Positions 13,203 to 21,207 of a stretch of 64,000 nt of DNA are shown here, piece by piece. The translations under genes and the position numbers were made by a program. Below the pieces are notes generated by a model, which saw only the letters and a list, made by a program, of their open reading frames with translations, searched no databases and was not told the origin of the DNA. This DNA is from Gracilibacillus timonensis (lineage in GTDB: Bacteria > Bacillota > Bacilli > Bacillales > Amphibacillaceae): positions 1 through 64,000 of the forward strand of contig NZ_FLKH01000006.1 in the NCBI RefSeq assembly GCF_900086715.1, read 5' to 3'. Numbering within the stretch: the first letter of the stretch is position 1; each line of letters starts with the position of its first letter.

Positions 13203-14120
13203 CTACAGCCATAAAAAGAGACAATAGCCCGCACCAACGGTTAGAATGCTTACCATCTCGATAACCGGATGAAGTGCATCATCGGTTTGCTTGTCTTTTT
13301 TCTTCGATCGTCTTTTTCTGTTATGGGAAAGCAAGGCTGTATGGACCTGACCAGCGTCCACAATCGTTTGCTGTACCATTTGCTTTAAAACATGTTGAAG
13401 TGGCTCTATATCCACCGCCTGATCAATCTTTTTCCGTAAGGTCTTTTGGGGATCGGCTCCCCGAGAGAAGCCGTTGGGATAATAAATCCGTAAGATAACC
13501 ATGGCCAGCGCAAATACATCATAACCTGGATCCGCCTTCCTGCTCCCACACCCCCAATAAGCGCGATCGTAAAACTCGGTATACTCCTTAATCGCCCGTC
13601 CCTTTAACGTCGTACCACCCACATCCACCCAACGTAAACGGACAGGTCTTCGAGCGACGATTAAATTTTCCAGTTTTAAATCACCAAATACATAACCTTG
13701 TTGATGCAATCCCTCTAAATCCTTGGAGAAACTAATCAGCAGCGTCAACAGCCACTGCTTCCCCTGTTGACGAACAAAATGAGGAAGTGTATCACCAGAG
13801 ACATATTCCATAATATAAAACGAATAACGATGACCGTTGGCTGTGATATAGTCGTCCACATCCATCAAAGAAGGCCCAAGGTGATGACCTTGAACCACTT
13901 GCAGGGATTTTAACACATTGACTTCCGATGTAATCGATGCACTTTGTTTACTTATCTTCAGGGCAACATAGCTGTTTTTATACTGACATAGGTACACGGT
14001 CCCGATAGCACCACTGCCCAGCTTCCGGATCACTTGATAGGAACGGCCATGCCATTTCCCTTTCACTAACATGCCCCTTCTCAAAGAAATATCAGGCTTC
14101 TTCGATGTCGGTGAGGTCAT
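13203..14120 (-). CDS. yabT: YabT-type serine/threonine protein kinase
   Basis: A Hanks-type kinase next to spoIIE. In B. subtilis YabT is sporulation-expressed, membrane-anchored by its C terminus and activated by DNA. The glycine loop is LGSGAIGTVYLC, the invariant lysine is in YVALKIS, and the catalytic loop reads VFGDLKLEN, with GD in place of the usual RD. The metal-binding motif reads DVGG in place of DFG. One hydrophobic segment ends the protein (about the last 17 residues), and the protein stops right there, so no extracellular domain is present. The ATG at 14120 has GGAGGAG two bases upstream and overlaps the VWA gene by 29 nt. About 305 residues. The aspartates needed for catalysis are present, so activity is likely but unproven. 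Confidence 0.85.
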   Translation of the reverse strand: MTSPTSKKPDISLRRGMLVKGKWHGRSYQVIRKLGSGAIGTVYLCQYKNSYVALKISKQSASITSEVNVLKSLQVVQGHHLGPSLMDVDDYITANGHRYSFYIMEYVSGDTLPHFVRQQGKQWLLTLLISFSKDLEGLHQQGYVFGDLKLENLIVARRPVRLRWVDVGGTTLKGRAIKEYTEFYDRAYWGCGSRKADPGYDVFALAMVILRIYYPNGFSRGADPQKTLRKKIDQAVDIEPLQHVLKQMVQQTIVDAGQVHTALLSHNRKRRSKKKDKQTDDALHPVIEMVSILTVGAGYCLFLWL

Positions 14121-14826
14121 CTCTCCTCCATCTCCTTCGTAATGATTTCTTGCCAAACTGATACATCGCTTCTCTTAATGCAGGACCAGTCGGAGTTACT
14201 CCACCACTCGATATTCTGGAAAAAATGGCAGAGATCGATTCTAATTTGGACGTCCAGTCTACCAATTTTTGAATCGGTTTTTTGCGTCCGGGAAATTGGT
14301 AAATCGCAAAACGATTATCCCCCATTCTTGCATTCATACTAATCGATAAGTCCACGAGGGCTTCTTGTACAGACGGGAGTTTATTCGTCATACTAGCACT
14401 AGTGTCTACCAAAACCAGTACCTCCAAGGAACAAGTTTCTCCGAGTTCGTCCACGACTTCCATAACCTCGCCACGCTGTTCCGGCGGCAATTCTTCCATT
14501 GTGGTATCCTGCCCTAATATTTGCTTTAGTTCGCCATTCACCACTCCTTGCAAGGTTTCTGTCATCGCTTGCTTGGTGACCGTTTGCACGGTTTGTGTTA
14601 ATGCCTGTTGATAGACGATTTGACTTACCCCTTGGCCATTCGCTGCAATATCCTCGACCTCTTCTAATCCGCTAGGCTGTTCACTTTGTGTGTCTTCCAA
14701 AATACCAATCACATTGACTGTAATTCCCTGCTCTGCTATGAAACTAGCTACCATAGATGGGTCCTCCCCTTGATTCGAACAACCATCTGTAATTAAAAGA
14801 ACTTGCTTTAATGTTCCGGCTTGCAT
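14092..14826 (-). CDS. yabS: VWA-domain protein (YabS-like)
   Basis: A 244-residue protein between spoIIE and the YabT kinase, the same place as yabS of B. subtilis, a sporulation gene of unknown function. A von Willebrand A metal site is seen as DTSASMTNK (about 140), with a second half-motif LLITDGCSN near the N terminus. The middle holds a Gln/Glu/Thr-rich linker. No signal peptide or membrane segment. It overlaps the kinase gene, so the pair is probably translationally coupled. The molecular role is not known. Confidence 0.85.
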   Translation of the reverse strand: MQAGTLKQVLLITDGCSNQGEDPSMVASFIAEQGITVNVIGILEDTQSEQPSGLEEVEDIAANGQGVSQIVYQQALTQTVQTVTKQAMTETLQGVVNGELKQILGQDTTMEELPPEQRGEVMEVVDELGETCSLEVLVLVDTSASMTNKLPSVQEALVDLSISMNARMGDNRFAIYQFPGRKKPIQKLVDWTSKLESISAIFSRISSGGVTPTGPALREAMYQFGKKSLRRRWRRDDLTDIEEA

Positions 14827-14901
14827 ATTATTCCTCCTCCAATTGGTAATGATGATAATTCTATTTTCACCAATGGAAGCAGGAAATATACCTTCAATTG
14901 C

Positions 14902-17358
14902 TCAACTAATATGTTCTTCTTGAAAATGACGGAATGAACGAATCGGAGCCCATTGCGGCTGATTTGCCTTGATTTCGGCGACCAGCACCGTCATGTCATC
15001 ACCAATCTCCCCGCTTTGTGTACGAATGACCTCTTCTAATAAAATATCAGCCATTTCTTGTGGATCATTGGTTTCCATTTCTAGCAATTTACGTTCCAGC
15101 CACAAGTCCACATTCTCAATATGTTTTGGGCCTTCAAAGATCCCATCACTCATCATAATCAATAGATCACCAGCTTGAAGCTGAGCACTGACTACATCCA
15201 CGTCCACTTCCTGAATAATGCCAATCGGCAAATTACTCCCCTCTATTTTCTCTACATGATTATTTCGTAAAATAAAGCTAGGTGTGGAGCCAACCTTCAA
15301 GAATTGCACCCGAGCATGATGCAAGTCCACCATCGCTAAGTCGAGAGTAGCATACATTTCTTCATTCGTCCGCAGTGCCAAGATCGAGTTAATCGACTTA
15401 ATCGCTACCTGTTCATGAAAACCGGATTCGAGAATTTGCTGTAATAACCGCAACGTTTCTGTGCTTTCCTCATGCGCACGATTGCCATTACCCATACCAT
15501 CACTGATCGCCAGGGCGAATTTGCCTGTTCCCAGCTCCATTGCTTTATAGCAGTCACCGGATACCAGCCCCCCTCCTTTTGCAGCATGCGCCACTCCAGT
15601 CTGTACCTCATATTTCCGCGCGGATCCGAAGGTAAAGAAACTATACCCTTTTGCTAATGGGGAGACATCTTCCGTTACGGCAATAACAGTTTCCTCCAAG
15701 ATGTCCGACAGGATTGGCGCCACGATTTTGGCTGCCTCTCCATGATACTGTTGAAAAACGATCACCATTTCAACGTCGATATTTCCAGGTTCTAAACTGT
15801 AAATGTCCAGTTTCTCTAACTCTATGCCGACATGTTTCAATGCCGCCACGATCTCGACTTCCTGTTGTTCATGATTTTCTTTTTCCTTCATAATCTCCTC
15901 TGCGAAATTCTGCATGAAATCGGATACACCTTGAAGCTGATCTGCTACAAAACGGCGGCTCTCTAATACTTGTTTTCTCAATTGTTTATTCGCTTGGAAA
16001 AAGGATAATTCCTGCTGCATGGTATCGATGACTTTACGTGATTTGATACAGTGATTCTCGAACTGGCGGTTAGTAATACTATTTAATTGATCATCCGTCT
16101 CCAGCTGATCCTTGACATCCTTCATTAAGTTATAGGTTTTATCAAAATGCTGCACCCAGCAGGTTTCTTTTTTAAAACAGGTTTGACATGTTTTTTCCGT
16201 CACATTACTTAGGTAGTAGTCCACCTCCACATCATGCTCCTGCCAATGGTGAGAGGTTGTTTGAAAACTATGGGATAATGCCTTGAATACATTGGAAAAA
16301 CGTTCTACTCGATGAGCCGTTACATTTCGCACCTTCTGCAGATATTGTTCCTGCTCCTGTGTATGCTCGACGGTTCCAGGGATATACTTGGCTACCTGTT
16401 TGATAAAGGAACGAGGGGTAAGCAATAGCAATAAACAAGCAAGCGACGACTCCCACAGGGCAAGCAGCCAATAATCGCCTGCTCCGCTATATAGGCTGAC
16501 TAATAAGGTGCTGACCAATAAGCCTATACTCACGCCCAGCTTTCCGCCTTCCTTGAGCAGGCCGCCCAACAGCCCGGAGAAGGCAAGCAGGCTCATCTGA
16601 AACATATTAGAGATGCTAGCCAGGCTTAAAATCAACCCTGCTACCACTCCAACCGTTGAGCCGATAGCTGCCCCGCCAACAAGGCCCAGCAGTAAGACGA
16701 GATATCTTGCTAATACCTGTTCCATATGTGCTTGATAGAACTCCACCCCAATCACACCTGTCATAATCGAGGCAAGTAAAATGATAAAACAGACAATCTC
16801 TTCATTTTTTAGAATCGGTTTATATCTTTTTGGTGATAATAATGGCATACTCTGCATAAAGATAAGTAATAAGACGGCGGCTAATAATCCCTCCACAAAA
16901 GCAATCACCCATTCCGTATAGGTGAGCTGTACTTGCAGCGCATACATGGTTACTCTCGGAATACTTGCCGCCAGAAAAACAACAACGGGCAAAATCCTGT
17001 CTAAGGACTTCACTTGTTGGATAAACAGCGAAATAACGAAAAATATAGCTAAAGATAACAGGATATAGAAACTATGGATGGCGCTATATGTAAGTGCCCC
17101 TATTATCGTAGAAATAAACAAAGGGAATACCTTGTCCCGACGCAAAAACCATACAGCAGCGACAAAGGCAATAACAAACGGTGACAACGTTGATAGAATA
17201 ACCGCTCTCCCTAATAAGAAGCCAATGATATAAATGAGTAGTCCTTTTTCAAGCATCAAGGTTGTCCATTTTTTCGCCAGCTTGTGTTTTGTTTCCTTCA
17301 TACTTGCTTGTGCGCCTGTAAACAATGATTTTGGTTTATTTTCCGTATATGTGTCCAT
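14902..17358 (-). CDS. spoIIE: Stage II sporulation protein E (PP2C phosphatase)
   Basis: Dephosphorylates SpoIIAA at the polar septum, which frees sigma-F in the forespore; it also binds FtsZ. The N-terminal third (about 40-330) is a series of roughly ten membrane segments, followed by a coiled central domain with a CQTCFKKETCW motif. The C-terminal PP2C domain shows ISDGMGNGNRAHEES and LLIMMSDGIFEGP with the metal-binding aspartates. I chose the ATG at 17358 because GAGGAGTG lies seven bases upstream. About 818 residues, close to the B. subtilis protein (827). It is transcribed away from the tRNA-Met gene, as in B. subtilis. Confidence 0.97.
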   Translation of the reverse strand: MDTYTENKPKSLFTGAQASMKETKHKLAKKWTTLMLEKGLLIYIIGFLLGRAVILSTLSPFVIAFVAAVWFLRRDKVFPLFISTIIGALTYSAIHSFYILLSLAIFFVISLFIQQVKSLDRILPVVVFLAASIPRVTMYALQVQLTYTEWVIAFVEGLLAAVLLLIFMQSMPLLSPKRYKPILKNEEIVCFIILLASIMTGVIGVEFYQAHMEQVLARYLVLLLGLVGGAAIGSTVGVVAGLILSLASISNMFQMSLLAFSGLLGGLLKEGGKLGVSIGLLVSTLLVSLYSGAGDYWLLALWESSLACLLLLLTPRSFIKQVAKYIPGTVEHTQEQEQYLQKVRNVTAHRVERFSNVFKALSHSFQTTSHHWQEHDVEVDYYLSNVTEKTCQTCFKKETCWVQHFDKTYNLMKDVKDQLETDDQLNSITNRQFENHCIKSRKVIDTMQQELSFFQANKQLRKQVLESRRFVADQLQGVSDFMQNFAEEIMKEKENHEQQEVEIVAALKHVGIELEKLDIYSLEPGNIDVEMVIVFQQYHGEAAKIVAPILSDILEETVIAVTEDVSPLAKGYSFFTFGSARKYEVQTGVAHAAKGGGLVSGDCYKAMELGTGKFALAISDGMGNGNRAHEESTETLRLLQQILESGFHEQVAIKSINSILALRTNEEMYATLDLAMVDLHHARVQFLKVGSTPSFILRNNHVEKIEGSNLPIGIIQEVDVDVVSAQLQAGDLLIMMSDGIFEGPKHIENVDLWLERKLLEMETNDPQEMADILLEEVIRTQSGEIGDDMTVLVAEIKANQPQWAPIRSFRHFQEEHIS

Positions 17359-17380
17359 TAATATCACTCCTCTGCACCCC

Positions 17381-17413
17381 ATTAAATCATAAGATCCCTC
17401 TATTTTTTGTCAA
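17381..17413 (-). promoter_or_regulatory. spoIIE promoter with long spacer
   Basis: Minus strand TTGACA (17408-17413) and TTTAAT (17381-17386) are 21 bp apart, which is the unusual spacing known for the Spo0A-activated sigma-A promoter of B. subtilis spoIIE. A competing reading is TATGAT (17386-17391) at 16 bp. A candidate 0A box, CGTCGAA (one mismatch to TGTCGAA), lies upstream at 17440-17446, and TGTCGCT further up near 17467-17473. The remaining 17480-17745 of this 428-bp gap shows nothing I recognise. Confidence 0.55.
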
Positions 17414-17748
17414 AACAAGCAAAGTGCCGTTCTAAAAAGTTCGACGGCATTCCTTAAATATACAGGAAAGCGACAGATTCCTTATGATTTATCCTTCATT
17501 TCTTCCCTATTTTTGGCTGACCCTGTAGAGATAACAAGGACGATTTTTTTGCTGGGATCATAAAAGAGTGATAGTTAGTCTTAGAAGACTCATGAAGAGC
17601 TTATCGAATTGCTTCTTTCTGCATGATGAACAGAATCCTTCTTTCGCTTAGATAATATGTGTACAACATTCATCTACATTAAAAAGGAAACGCAAGCATA
17701 TAGACTGTTCATGGCGATTATATATTTCTAGGCTTCTTACAAAAATCA

Positions 17749-17777
17749 TTGACATAACGGACAAGCTATTGTATTAT
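17749..17777 (+). promoter_or_regulatory. tRNA-Met promoter
   Basis: Plus strand TTGACA (17749-17754), 17-bp spacer, TATTAT (17772-17777), about 33 bp upstream of the mature tRNA 5' end. Confidence 0.85.
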
Positions 17778-17810
17778 ATTCCTTGTGTCTTTCGAAGATA
17801 CTTAACTTAT

Positions 17811-17884
17811 GGCGGTGTAGCTCAGCTGGCTAGAGCGTACGGTTCATACCCGTGAGGTCGGGGGTTCGATCCCCTCCGCCGCTA
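17811..17884 (+). tRNA. tRNA-Met (CAT), elongator
   Basis: A 74-nt cloverleaf with anticodon CAT in TTCATAC. The T-loop is GTTCGATC and the D-arm GCTCAGCTGGCTAGAGC. It closely resembles the trnSL-Met1 tRNA that precedes spoIIE in B. subtilis, including the G1-U72 pair. The 3' CCA is not encoded (GCTATC follows), so it must be added by the CCA enzyme. The tRNA-Glu that accompanies it in B. subtilis is absent here. Confidence 0.95.
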
Positions 17885-17886
17885 TC

Positions 17887-17927
17887 AAAAAAATCCTTGC
17901 TTCCACGAAAATGGAGCAAGGATTTTT
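17887..17927. terminator. Bidirectional terminator of tRNA-Met and the small ORF
   Basis: A near-perfect stem (AAAAATCCTTGCTTCCA paired with TGGAGCAAGGATTTTT) with an A-run before and T-run after it. It can end the tRNA transcript on the plus strand and the convergent small ORF on the minus strand. Confidence 0.9.
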
Positions 17928-17929
17928 TC

Positions 17930-18049
17930 TTATGACTTTTTCTTGAGCCTGTACATCACTATCCCCAGCACCAAAAAGAGAATGATAAGCACAGGAACAA
18001 TCAACCATAAAGGCGAGCCAATGATAAAATGGCTATCTACATATTGCAC
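17930..18049 (-). CDS. Small single-span membrane protein, 39 aa
   Basis: GTG start at 18049 with GAGGTGAT seven bases upstream. The product is 39 residues: a short polar N terminus (QYVDSHFIIGS), one strong hydrophobic helix (PLWLIVPVLIILFLVLGIVM) and a basic tail (YRLKKKS), giving a positive-inside single-pass topology. The stop abuts the shared terminator. I do not recognise a family. The clear ribosome binding site and topology argue that it is real, and its position beside spoIIE suggests, but does not show, a sporulation or membrane-stress role. Confidence 0.6.
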   Translation of the reverse strand: MQYVDSHFIIGSPLWLIVPVLIILFLVLGIVMYRLKKKS

Positions 18050-18161
18050 GAAGCATCACCTCATTTTCTACTATATTTGTATATATTCATTTCCTATTGA
18101 TAACAATCCAATCAAAAATAATCCCCGGTTCCTTCACGTTAAACTAAGCTAAATACATAAC

Positions 18162-18920
18162 TGCCGATAAGATGGGTTATGTAAAACAGCAGATCCACCT
18201 ATTCCGTGTAGCAAAGTTGATTGTTTGTTTGTGCTAAGAAGCGCTGTGGAAATAGGTTCCGCTTCGATGCATAGGATGTGCAAGTGCAGGTGTTGCAATA
18301 AATGGTTTCGGTGGGACGAGTAACCGCAGTCCCAGGACGTTGCGATCTTAGCAGGCGAACCTTTATGGAGTCTCCACCTATTTTTCTCCGCCAAGTAGTA
18401 GTACTACAATGGTTATCACTGCATGCATGAAGGGTTCTAGGCATGAAAGTAGTTCAAAGCAGTATAATATAATGATTCTTTGGTCCGCTCCATCGTCCTA
18501 TTCTTTTTTATACTTGAAGAATAAGTTGTATCTCAGACTAGTGATGGATCCACGCAAAACTTTTCCACATATCGGTAAGAGAATAACTTTTTGCTCATTC
18601 TTTTGACTAGTCCAGATATGATAAAGGCTAATCACTTATCTTCAGCAAAATATCATGGATGTAAAAGGGGGGGGGCGTTTCAGATCATCACCATGCTAAT
18701 TCTTGCTAGAGGTGTAGAACTATTCCCTAGCGTAAGCCAACCACGCAGACTCCAGCAGGAACAGCACGAGCTGAAGATCCACTTGGAAAAGTGCTTTTCT
18801 TTTTCAAGTTAGCTGAAGCCGTGCCTGCGGAAAGCGGAGTGGTTGGCTGGAGCGTTGTTATGCACATATATTCTCTCAAAATAACAGCTCGAATGTTTTA
18901 CATAATTCATCTTATCGGTA
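18162..18920. mobile_element. 759-bp gene-free element with terminal inverted repeats
   Basis: Inverted termini at 18162-18187 and 18895-18920 match at 23 of 26 positions (GCCGATAAGATG / ATTATGTAAAAC core). The inside has no credible gene. It contains a hairpin-prone block (18771-18822) with AAAAGTGC and TTAGCTGAAGCCG that recurs at 42178-42224. It also holds GTGCAAGTGCAGGTGTT, which recurs inverted near 42147-42163, and a 48-bp block at 18292-18339 that recurs inverted at 50754-50801. There is a 9-G run at 18667-18675. This is best read as a MITE-like or repeat-derived element. It accounts for most of the gap from 18050 to 19127. Confidence 0.65.
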
Positions 18921-19026
18921 CTCATTATACGTTTTCCTATCTTACAAGAAAAAATCCGTCAAAGTTGATGAAAGCTTGACACATCTGCACCCATTAAGTA
19001 ATCGCTTACAAATGCACGATTTTTAT

Positions 19027-19074
19027 AAAAAATGCCTCCCCTTATCCACTTATGATAAGAGAGGGCATTTTTTC
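19027..19074 (-). terminator. yabR terminator
   Basis: Hairpin with arms ATGCCTCCCCTTATC and GATAAGAGAGGGCAT, flanked by A6 and T6 runs, downstream of the S1 protein gene. Confidence 0.8.
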
Positions 19075-19127
19075 TTTTATATCTTCACGAGTCACATCCA
19101 TCTTCTACGATTATAGACAGCAAGTTA

Positions 19128-19538
19128 TTATCCTTTTCTCGCTCCTCGTCCGCCGCGTTTAGATTCTGTATGCTTTTTCAATGTTGCTAGTCGATCTTCC
19201 GAATCTTTTAAGAAACGATTCATCTTCTGTTCGAATGATTCGCCTCTGTCACGGTTATTTTTTCCATTCCCTTGACTTTTGCGACGATTGGATGAGTTGG
19301 ATTCATCTTTTGCTTTTTTAATAGATAAACCAATCTTCCCATCATCTTCTACATTAAGAACCTTCACCGTTACTTCGTCACCAACCGTTAAGTGTTCATT
19401 AATGTCTTTTACATAATTATCGGCAACTTCACTAATATGGACGAGTCCCGTCTTACCTCCTGGTAATTCAATAAACGCCCCAAAATTAGTAATACCCGTT
19501 ACCTTACCCTGTAACTTGCTGCCTACTTCGATTGACAT
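19128..19538 (-). CDS. yabR: S1-domain RNA-binding protein (YabR)
   Basis: A 136-residue protein: one S1 domain at residues 1-72 (GSKLQGKVTGITNFGAFIELPGGKTGLVHISEVADNYV in outline), then a basic, Arg/Lys/Gly-rich tail ending RGGRGARKG. It is similar to general stress protein 13 and to the S1 repeats of ribosomal protein S1 and PNPase, so it probably binds ribosomes or mRNA. Same position as yabR in B. subtilis, after divIC. A good ribosome binding site (GGAGGAG) precedes the ATG at 19538. Confidence 0.9.
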   Translation of the reverse strand: MSIEVGSKLQGKVTGITNFGAFIELPGGKTGLVHISEVADNYVKDINEHLTVGDEVTVKVLNVEDDGKIGLSIKKAKDESNSSNRRKSQGNGKNNRDRGESFEQKMNRFLKDSEDRLATLKKHTESKRGGRGARKG

Positions 19539-19613
19539 AAAAAAATTGCTCCTCCTTAGAATGTAAAAAAATATATATTACAACTATATTATATCCAAGC
19601 AAGTAAAGCGGTG

Positions 19614-20000
19614 TCAATAAGATGGCTCTTCTTCAGGCAGTTTAAAGACAATTTCGCCTTTTTCTGTGAAGAAATAATTGGTTTTCGCAATTTGTAATAA
19701 ATAATCTTCATCATTTAATAACTCTATTTCGCCCTCTAGTTGTTTTTCCTGCTTTTCAAGATTGGTTAATTCATCCGACAGCTCGGTGTACTCCTGCTGC
19801 ATATTATGGTGCTGGATACGTTGATTCACGTGAAAGGAAATGAGGCCAAGCATTATAACCGCAGCTACTATACCGAACATCATTAATCTTCTGTATAGTT
19901 TCTGCTTACGACGTTTTTGGCGTTTGACCTGTGCATCTTGTTGTTCTATATAGGCTTCATTGATACGGGATACTTTGTTTCGTCTAGCCATATGAACCAT
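19614..20000 (-). CDS. divIC: Cell division protein DivIC (FtsB-like)
   Basis: Bitopic septum protein that forms a complex with DivIB and FtsL. The 128-residue product has a basic cytoplasmic N terminus (KRQKRRKQKLYRR), one transmembrane helix (about 40-57) and an extracytoplasmic coiled coil (about 62-105) ending with the conserved LLQIAKTNYFFTEKGEIVF motif. It sits between yabQ and yabR as in B. subtilis. An ATG two codons downstream (MARRNK, 19994) may be the true start. Confidence 0.92.
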   Translation of the reverse strand: MVHMARRNKVSRINEAYIEQQDAQVKRQKRRKQKLYRRLMMFGIVAAVIMLGLISFHVNQRIQHHNMQQEYTELSDELTNLEKQEKQLEGEIELLNDEDYLLQIAKTNYFFTEKGEIVFKLPEEEPSY

Positions 20001-20013
20001 TTCCTCCTTATGC

Positions 20014-20568
20014 TCATTTGTGCTTTCTTCTTATTTTACTATAAAACCGATGAAAAAGATGTAGATAATTTTGCGCATTTTTTGGCAAAAGTTTTCTGAC
20101 CTTATGGAACAGCCAGGTGATTGGAAAAAATACCCACTTCAAAATAGTCAGCAATAGGGAAACTATTTTAAGCAGGATCACGACTATGACCGTAACGATC
20201 CACACAATAGGTCGAACCAGCAGTATGCGTATCAATTGATAAAAAAATCGATATAAATGTTTGATGACATGTATACATATCTCCAATACCCGGCTGAAGA
20301 GACGTTCAAACAATGCTTTAAACATAGCAAATCCACATAAAACAGCCAAAAACAGATAAAAACGTACAATGCCTTCATTTACCACAAAAAGAACCGTAAA
20401 GAGGACCATGGCTTGTATAAACCAAAATAAGATTTCCAGCAGGTACTTCCAGGTTATGCTGTTCCTCCATATAGGTGCCAATCGATTAAAAGTAAAATAG
20501 GCGGCGCCAACATAAACCCCGGATAAGAGCATCGTTAATAGGGTAATAAATTGGGTGCTTAAGGTCAT
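20014..20568 (-). CDS. yabQ: Spore cortex protein YabQ
   Basis: A 184-residue membrane protein with four or five hydrophobic segments and a basic C-terminal tail (KIRRKHK). YabQ of B. subtilis is a sigma-E-dependent protein in the forespore outer membrane needed for cortex formation. It overlaps yabP by 4 nt (ATGA-type junction) and lies just before divIC, as in B. subtilis. The C-terminal region has an unusual set of repeated Ile/Val/Leu helices. Confidence 0.9.
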   Translation of the reverse strand: MTLSTQFITLLTMLLSGVYVGAAYFTFNRLAPIWRNSITWKYLLEILFWFIQAMVLFTVLFVVNEGIVRFYLFLAVLCGFAMFKALFERLFSRVLEICIHVIKHLYRFFYQLIRILLVRPIVWIVTVIVVILLKIVSLLLTILKWVFFPITWLFHKVRKLLPKNAQNYLHLFHRFYSKIRRKHK

Positions 20569-20864
20569 TTAAACAGCTTGCTAAACAGTCCTTTAGCCTT
20601 CTCCCCATGGTGCTCGTCCAAGTAAGTCAGTTCATATACCTTCCCTTTTATCGACACAATCCCTGACTCCACATCGAGATTCTTCATTTGTAAGTTCTCC
20701 CCACGGATGACAAGATAGCCCATCACCGTTTGCAAAAGAAACTCCTCACTATCAAAGCTATCTACTTCTTTGACTCCATCTATCTCTAGCAATCGGCGGT
20801 TTGTCATTTTAACTTGATGGTCCAATTGTGATGTCGGCGTCGGCTTCTTTTCATAATAGTTCAT
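20565..20864 (-). CDS. yabP: Sporulation protein YabP
   Basis: A 99-residue soluble protein of the YabP/YqfC family: NRRLLEIDGVKEVDSFDSEEFLLQT, then GYLVIRGENLQMKNLDVE. These are sigma-E-dependent sporulation proteins of unknown biochemistry. Start at 20864 with GGAGGG and a short spacer upstream. It forms a pair with yabQ. A weak sigma-E-like -10 (CATAGATT) is seen about 30 bp upstream, but I could not match a -35. Confidence 0.92.
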   Translation of the reverse strand: MNYYEKKPTPTSQLDHQVKMTNRRLLEIDGVKEVDSFDSEEFLLQTVMGYLVIRGENLQMKNLDVESGIVSIKGKVYELTYLDEHHGEKAKGLFSKLFK

Positions 20865-20937
20865 TTCCTTATTCCCTCCTTTTATCCATTACTAATCTAT
20901 GAATAAAGGGACAAGTTTAGAACAAGGAGACTCACGA

Positions 20938-21195
20938 TTATTGCTTATATTCTTCCTTTTTCGTCGTATATAATTGGGCGGCTTCCTCTTTTTTGACGGC
21001 TTCTTTTAACTCGTTAATTTCTAGTATTACGATCTTTTGGCCAAATTGAATCTGCAGCTCATCTCCAACTGCTATCGTTGTAGACGCCTTGGCCGTGTTG
21101 CCGTTTACGAGAATTCTACCTTGGTCGGCTATTTCCTTTGCTAGTGTTCTTCGTTTAATCAGACGTGATACCTTTAGAAATTTGTCTAAGCGCAT
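20938..21195 (-). CDS. rqcP: RqcP, S4-domain ribosome quality control factor (YabO)
   Basis: An 85-residue S4 domain protein: MRLDKFLKVSRLIKRRTLAKEIADQGRI with the RNA-binding S4 fold, then VNGNTAKASTTIAVGDE. In B. subtilis it binds the 50S subunit near the P-site tRNA and drives poly-alanine tailing by RqcH. Normal length. It lies 12 bp after yabN and is probably cotranscribed with it. Confidence 0.93.
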   Translation of the reverse strand: MRLDKFLKVSRLIKRRTLAKEIADQGRILVNGNTAKASTTIAVGDELQIQFGQKIVILEINELKEAVKKEEAAQLYTTKKEEYKQ

Positions 21196-21207
21196 AGCGT
21201 TTTCCTC

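Noticed and set aside
20865-20937. Sigma-E promoter for yabP
   Set aside because: A CATAGATT -10 is plausible, but no acceptable -35 is present at the right distance.
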